Part shown: positions 61,542 through 64,000 of the stretch, in pieces
How positions within the stretch are numbered: the first letter of the stretch is position 1
Layout: each line of letters begins with the position of its first letter
Assembly: GCF_004349135.1 (NCBI RefSeq)
Contig: NZ_SMFN01000002.1
Coordinates: forward strand, 62,001-126,000
Length of the DNA: 64,000 bases
Origin: Flavobacterium sandaracinum
GTDB taxonomy: Bacteria > Bacteroidota > Bacteroidia > Flavobacteriales > Flavobacteriaceae
Direction of reading: 5' to 3'
Made by a program: the position numbers and the translations under genes
Notes under the pieces: model-generated
Databases searched by the model: none
Seen by the model: the letters and a program-made list of their open reading frames with translations, nothing else
Told to the model about the DNA's origin: nothing

Positions 61542-62312
61542 CTAAAAATTATTTAAATCATCAACATTTAATTCTTTTCCTTTTTGTTTTAAATTGGAAA
61601 TAAAAATAGTAAGCTCTTTCGTAAATGTGTCAAGAGTTAATGCTGATTGTTTGATGAACTCTATACAGTCTTTAACTTCCTGTTGAGAATTGGAAGTTTG
61701 ATCTAATTGGTTAGAAATTCCTAATATGTTTGTAACGGGCTGTCGTACACGGTGTGAAGTTATGAACATAATTTCTTGTAGTCCATTAATGTACGCTTTT
61801 TGATATTCCTTAGCGCTATTTAATTCAGAATTGATTTTGACAAGCTGCTCTGCTTTTTTTTCTTTCTCTTCGTTTTGAAAAGCAAGTTCTTTATTGGCAA
61901 TAATTAATTCAGCAGCACGCTTTTCTTTTTCTTGGTTTTGAAAAGCAAGTTCTTTGTTTGCAATAATTAATTCAGCAGCACGCTTTTCTTTTTCTTGGTT
62001 CTGAAAAGCAAGTTCTTTATTGGCAATAATTAATTCTGCTGCACGCTTCTCTTTTTCTTGGTTTTGAAAAGCAAGTTCTTTATTGGCAATAATTAATTCG
62101 GCTGCACGCTTTTCTTTTTCTTGGTTTTGAAAAGCTAGTTCTTTATTGGCAATAACTAATTCAGCTGCACGCTTTTCTTTTTCTTGGTTTTGAAAAGCAA
62201 GTTCTTTGTTAGCGATAATTAATTCAGCAGCACGCTTTTCATTTTCTTGGTTTTGAAAAGCAAGTTGATTATTTTGAATTATTAATTCTTCCTTATTTAC
62301 TCTTTTAATCAT
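61542..62312 (-). CDS. Coiled-coil repeat protein with a histidine-kinase phosphoacceptor domain only
   Basis: A 256-residue soluble protein. Residues 10-156 are seven tandem 21-residue units (core ANKELAFQN, then EKRAAEL), a long charged coiled coil. Residues about 160-245 are a DHp/HisKA-like domain with the candidate phospho-histidine H187 (SHRVRQPVTNILG). No ATPase (N, G1, G2 boxes) follows; the protein ends naturally 69 residues later. It may be a phosphotransfer scaffold served by another kinase, or have lost its kinase domain. It is the last gene of the small-membrane-protein operon. Confidence 0.85.
   Translation of the reverse strand: MIKRVNKEELIIQNNQLAFQNQENEKRAAELIIANKELAFQNQEKEKRAAELVIANKELAFQNQEKEKRAAELIIANKELAFQNQEKEKRAAELIIANKELAFQNQEKEKRAAELIIANKELAFQNQEKEKRAAELIIANKELAFQNEEKEKKAEQLVKINSELNSAKEYQKAYINGLQEIMFITSHRVRQPVTNILGISNQLDQTSNSQQEVKDCIEFIKQSALTLDTFTKELTIFISNLKQKGKELNVDDLNNF
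61845..62285 (-). repeat. Seven 63-bp in-frame tandem repeats
   Basis: Seven adjacent 63-base units code for the 21-residue coiled-coil unit of the protein at 61542-62312. The inner units are almost identical with a few synonymous changes (TCAGCA, TCTGCT, TCGGCT variants), so the number of units may vary between strains. Confidence 0.92.
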
Positions 62313-62452
62313 CTTGCTTCAATTTAAAATCTTTACTGAAAATTTTTTTAAAAATAGGTCAAAAAGCTTGTAATTTCCTATCAAAAATAAAAAATTAAAG
62401 ATAATAATTAAAAAGATATAGAATTTAATAGTAAAAAAATATTAATCTAAAA

Positions 62453-62809
62453 TTAGACATTTTCTAAGTCGTTGTCTTGTAGTTTTTCGGTCTTTTTAGT
62501 AACAATGTTGGTAATTACAAATTGTAAAACTGTTCCCAATATTCTTTTTATTGGATTGTGAGTAGATCCTAATAAAACTTTTTTAGTAATGTATCCTGTA
62601 GTCATTCCTAAAACATTGCTCAGGATATTTCCTTTAATTTCTGGGGATGTAGCTATAATGCCAAACGCATTTTTTATAAGATTTATTGGTTTTAAGCTTT
62701 CAACGGTATAATGATACTGATCTTTAAGTTGTACTAATTCATCAGCTTGTTTCATTTTCATTAATAAGATAGTTTCCTTAAGAATGTCTGTTTGGTTTAT
62801 CTTTTTCAT
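62453..62809 (-). CDS. Small protein of unknown function
   Basis: A 118-residue protein. The N-terminal half is helical and charged (DILKETILLMKMKQADELVQLKDQ), the C-terminal half amphipathic with a hydrophobic segment (RILGTVLQFVITNIV). I do not recognise a family. The ATG at 62809 lies two bases before the stop codon of the preceding holin-like gene; an in-frame start at 62836 would overlap it. Probably membrane-associated and part of the same operon. Confidence 0.7.
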   Translation of the reverse strand: MKKINQTDILKETILLMKMKQADELVQLKDQYHYTVESLKPINLIKNAFGIIATSPEIKGNILSNVLGMTTGYITKKVLLGSTHNPIKRILGTVLQFVITNIVTKKTEKLQDNDLENV

Positions 62810-62810
62810 A

Positions 62811-63158
62811 TTAATTTTTTTTAAGCATTTTAACAATCATGAAATTGCTGATAGGCATTTTAATCCACTCATCTTTAAAAATGTAAAGAATAATTGCGAC
62901 AAGTAAATAAAAACTCGATACAATGAAAAAGCCATAATATAGTTTCCCAACTAATTCTCCAATCCATAAGGAAAGGCCAATATTGACCAAAAAGGCAAAC
63001 ATTGCAAAAACAATAGAAACAGCTAATCTAGAAATAAGAGAAGACATAACATCAGCAGTTTTATCCACTGCATGTAACTTCGCCAATTCTACTGTAGTTT
63101 TAGTGTAATTCTCTGCTCTTTCGAAAAGCATTTCTATTGTTGTTGCGTTGTTTTCCAT
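62811..63158 (-). CDS. Phage holin-like (Phage_holin_3_6) membrane protein
   Basis: A 115-residue protein. A helical N-terminus (IEMLFERAENYTKTTVELAKLHAVDK) precedes two transmembrane helices (about residues 48-68 and 73-95) and a cytoplasmic tail. It belongs to the Phage_holin_3_6/YqjE-like group, which is common in non-phage chromosomes and often lies beside YtxH and YqjD-type stress genes. No phage genes are near, so a lysis role is unlikely. Confidence 0.82.
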   Translation of the reverse strand: MENNATTIEMLFERAENYTKTTVELAKLHAVDKTADVMSSLISRLAVSIVFAMFAFLVNIGLSLWIGELVGKLYYGFFIVSSFYLLVAIILYIFKDEWIKMPISNFMIVKMLKKN

Positions 63159-63211
63159 GATATAATTTGTAAACGTATTGAATATTGAAATCTTAAAAAT
63201 TGAATATCGAA

Positions 63212-63544
63212 TTAGATATTTGTATTTTTAATTTCGTTTTTTGCATCGTAAAATTTTGATTTTCCTTCAGCAAGTAAAGTTTCACCTTCATTTTTAGCAT
63301 CATAGAATTTTGATTTTCCTTCAGATACTAAAGATTCACCTTCTTTCCAGATTTTCTCGTATTTCTGAGTAATTGTACCTAATAAAGTATCTAACTTGCC
63401 TTTTAATTCATCAGCGTAGTCATTACTTTTGTCCATAATTTTAGTTCTTGTTTTGTCTCCTTTTTCAGGTGCAAACAATACTCCTAATAATGCTCCTACA
63501 GCTACTCCGCCTAAAACTCCTAATATTATTTTATCTGCTTTCAT
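63212..63544 (-). CDS. YtxH domain protein
   Basis: A 110-residue protein with an N-terminal membrane helix and glycine-rich motif (VLGGVAVGALLGVLFAPEKG, residues 9-28) as in YtxH. The tail is helical and contains a duplicated block of about 17 residues (EGKSKFYDAKN at about residues 75-86 and 92-103). YtxH proteins are general-stress envelope proteins. It lies in an operon with the two 50-residue proteins before it and the holin-like gene after it. Confidence 0.88.
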   Translation of the reverse strand: MKADKIILGVLGGVAVGALLGVLFAPEKGDKTRTKIMDKSNDYADELKGKLDTLLGTITQKYEKIWKEGESLVSEGKSKFYDAKNEGETLLAEGKSKFYDAKNEIKNTNI

Positions 63545-63583
63545 AATTATTTATTTTTATTTTTATTAATTTAAAAAATTGAA

Positions 63584-63736
63584 TTATATACCTCTACCTT
63601 GAATAAGTCTAAAAAGTATTGCTATTACTGCAATAACAAGAAGTACGTGAATAATTGATCCTAAGCTGAATGCAAAAAATCCGATTGCCCAAAAAATTAC
63701 TAGTATTACTGCGATTGTATAAAGAAGATTTCCCAT
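63584..63736 (-). CDS. Lmo0937-family small membrane protein, copy 1
   Basis: A 50-residue protein with two hydrophobic helices around a Gly/Ser turn, starting MGNLLYTIAVILVIFWAIG and ending FRLIQGRGI. It resembles the Lmo0937 family of tiny membrane proteins seen in stress operons. It is about 90% alike to the copy 51 bases upstream, indicating a recent tandem duplication. It is below usual gene-caller lengths but has a clean start and stop. Confidence 0.82.
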   Translation of the reverse strand: MGNLLYTIAVILVIFWAIGFFAFSLGSIIHVLLVIAVIAILFRLIQGRGI

Positions 63737-63787
63737 TTTGTTTTTTTTTAATGATTTATAATTTTGATTTTTTTTAGTAGTCTTGAA

Positions 63788-63940
63788 TTAAATTCTTCTA
63801 CCTGATATAAGTCTGAATAAGATTGCAATTACTGCAATAACCAGAAGAATGTGAATAATTGATCCTGCACTATAGGCAAAAAATCCAATTGCCCAAAAGA
63901 TAACTAAGATTACTGCGATGGTGTAAAGAAGGTTGCTCAT
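63788..63940 (-). CDS. Lmo0937-family small membrane protein, copy 2
   Basis: A 50-residue protein starting MSNLLYTIAVILVIFWAIG and ending FRLISGRRI, the tandem paralogue of the preceding entry. The differences are few (for example FAFSLG against FAYSAG). The DNA of the two copies also differs at synonymous sites, so both are under coding constraint. It is the first complete gene of the minus-strand small-protein group. Confidence 0.82.
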   Translation of the reverse strand: MSNLLYTIAVILVIFWAIGFFAYSAGSIIHILLVIAVIAILFRLISGRRI

Positions 63941-63973
63941 GATTTTTAGTTTTAAATGATTAGTTATTATTTA

Positions 63974-64000
63974 TTAGTTTAATCTCAATCCTACGTAAAC
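63974..64000 (-). CDS. C-terminal end of a possible outer membrane protein (cut by window edge)
   Basis: The last eight codons of a minus-strand frame, VYVGLRLN then stop. The alternating hydrophobic pattern and the terminal residues fit the last strand of a beta-barrel protein. The rest lies outside the window, so the call is weak. Confidence 0.3.
   Translation of the reverse strand, partial: VYVGLRLN

Noticed and set aside
61845..62285. Regularly spaced repeats that could suggest a CRISPR array
   Set aside because: The units are adjacent with no spacers, in frame, and code for a coiled coil.
62811..63158. Holin-like gene as a sign of a prophage
   Set aside because: No other phage genes are near, and this family is common in ordinary chromosomal stress operons.
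1..64000. tRNA, rRNA and tmRNA genes
   Set aside because: No cloverleaf or rRNA-like sequence was recognised anywhere in the window by reading; a covariance search was not possible here.

Overview
The window is AT-rich chromosomal DNA of a member of the Flavobacteriaceae, most likely the genus Flavobacterium. The evidence is the set of lineage-typical families (DUF6913 next to dapA, DUF4835 next to recN, a PorP/SprF partner behind a gliding-motility type B protein, an RNA polymerase omega/Rpb6-like small protein), Bacteroidota -7 promoter boxes (TAnnTTTG) before many genes, A-rich gene starts without clear Shine-Dalgarno sequences, and the menaquinone route. No rRNA, tRNA, CRISPR array, prophage or insertion sequence was found. 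A lipoprotein with an ice-binding (DUF3494) domain hints at a cold habitat.

Layout. 0-13.6 kb is a mostly plus-strand housekeeping block: 5'-nucleotidase domain lipoprotein, dapA, bamD, omega-like protein, coaBC, a DUF4835 protein, recN, a secreted unknown, fabV, a glycosyltransferase, coaE and a histidine kinase/response regulator pair. 13.8-22.0 kb is a minus-strand run: acyl-ACP thioesterase, miaA, a K+ channel with a zinc ribbon, a DEDDh exonuclease/GIY-YIG fusion, a YggS-type PLP protein, DUF1015, 3-hydroxybutyryl-CoA dehydrogenase and an oxidoreductase. 22-36.4 kb is mixed: pcm, a Fic protein with its own HTH domain, smpB, OmpW, small enzymes, an M1 peptidase, the aguB-aguA putrescine operon, two Rossmann-fold proteins and a DoxX pair. 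36.4-47.3 kb is more accessory and gene-poor: a class D beta-lactamase, a 1459-residue type IX secretion cargo with its PorP partner, DUF808, long non-coding stretches with repeats, and a CvfB-like RNA-binding protein. 47.3-54.6 kb carries menB, menA and menC with two PH-domain membrane proteins, a metallo-hydrolase and a TPR protein in between. 54.6-64 kb is minus-strand: an AI-2E family transporter, DinB and NTF2-like proteins, an OmpA-type protein behind the ice-binding lipoprotein, and a small-membrane-protein operon (two 50-residue paralogues, YtxH, holin-like, an unknown, and a repeat protein ending in a histidine-kinase phosphoacceptor domain without an ATPase).

The strongest unexplained signal is a family of roughly 65-80 bp intergenic stem-loop repeats: five well-formed copies, one cut by the window edge and one degenerate. 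The flanking boxes are conserved while the stem sequence differs from copy to copy and stays complementary. A C bulge is kept at the same place, and the loop is TCTTT or TTTT. That pattern of compensatory change indicates selection on structure. A second, 239 bp intergenic element has inverted ends, and a third class of AT-rich hairpins built from AAAGTTTAAA-type words separates several tandem genes.
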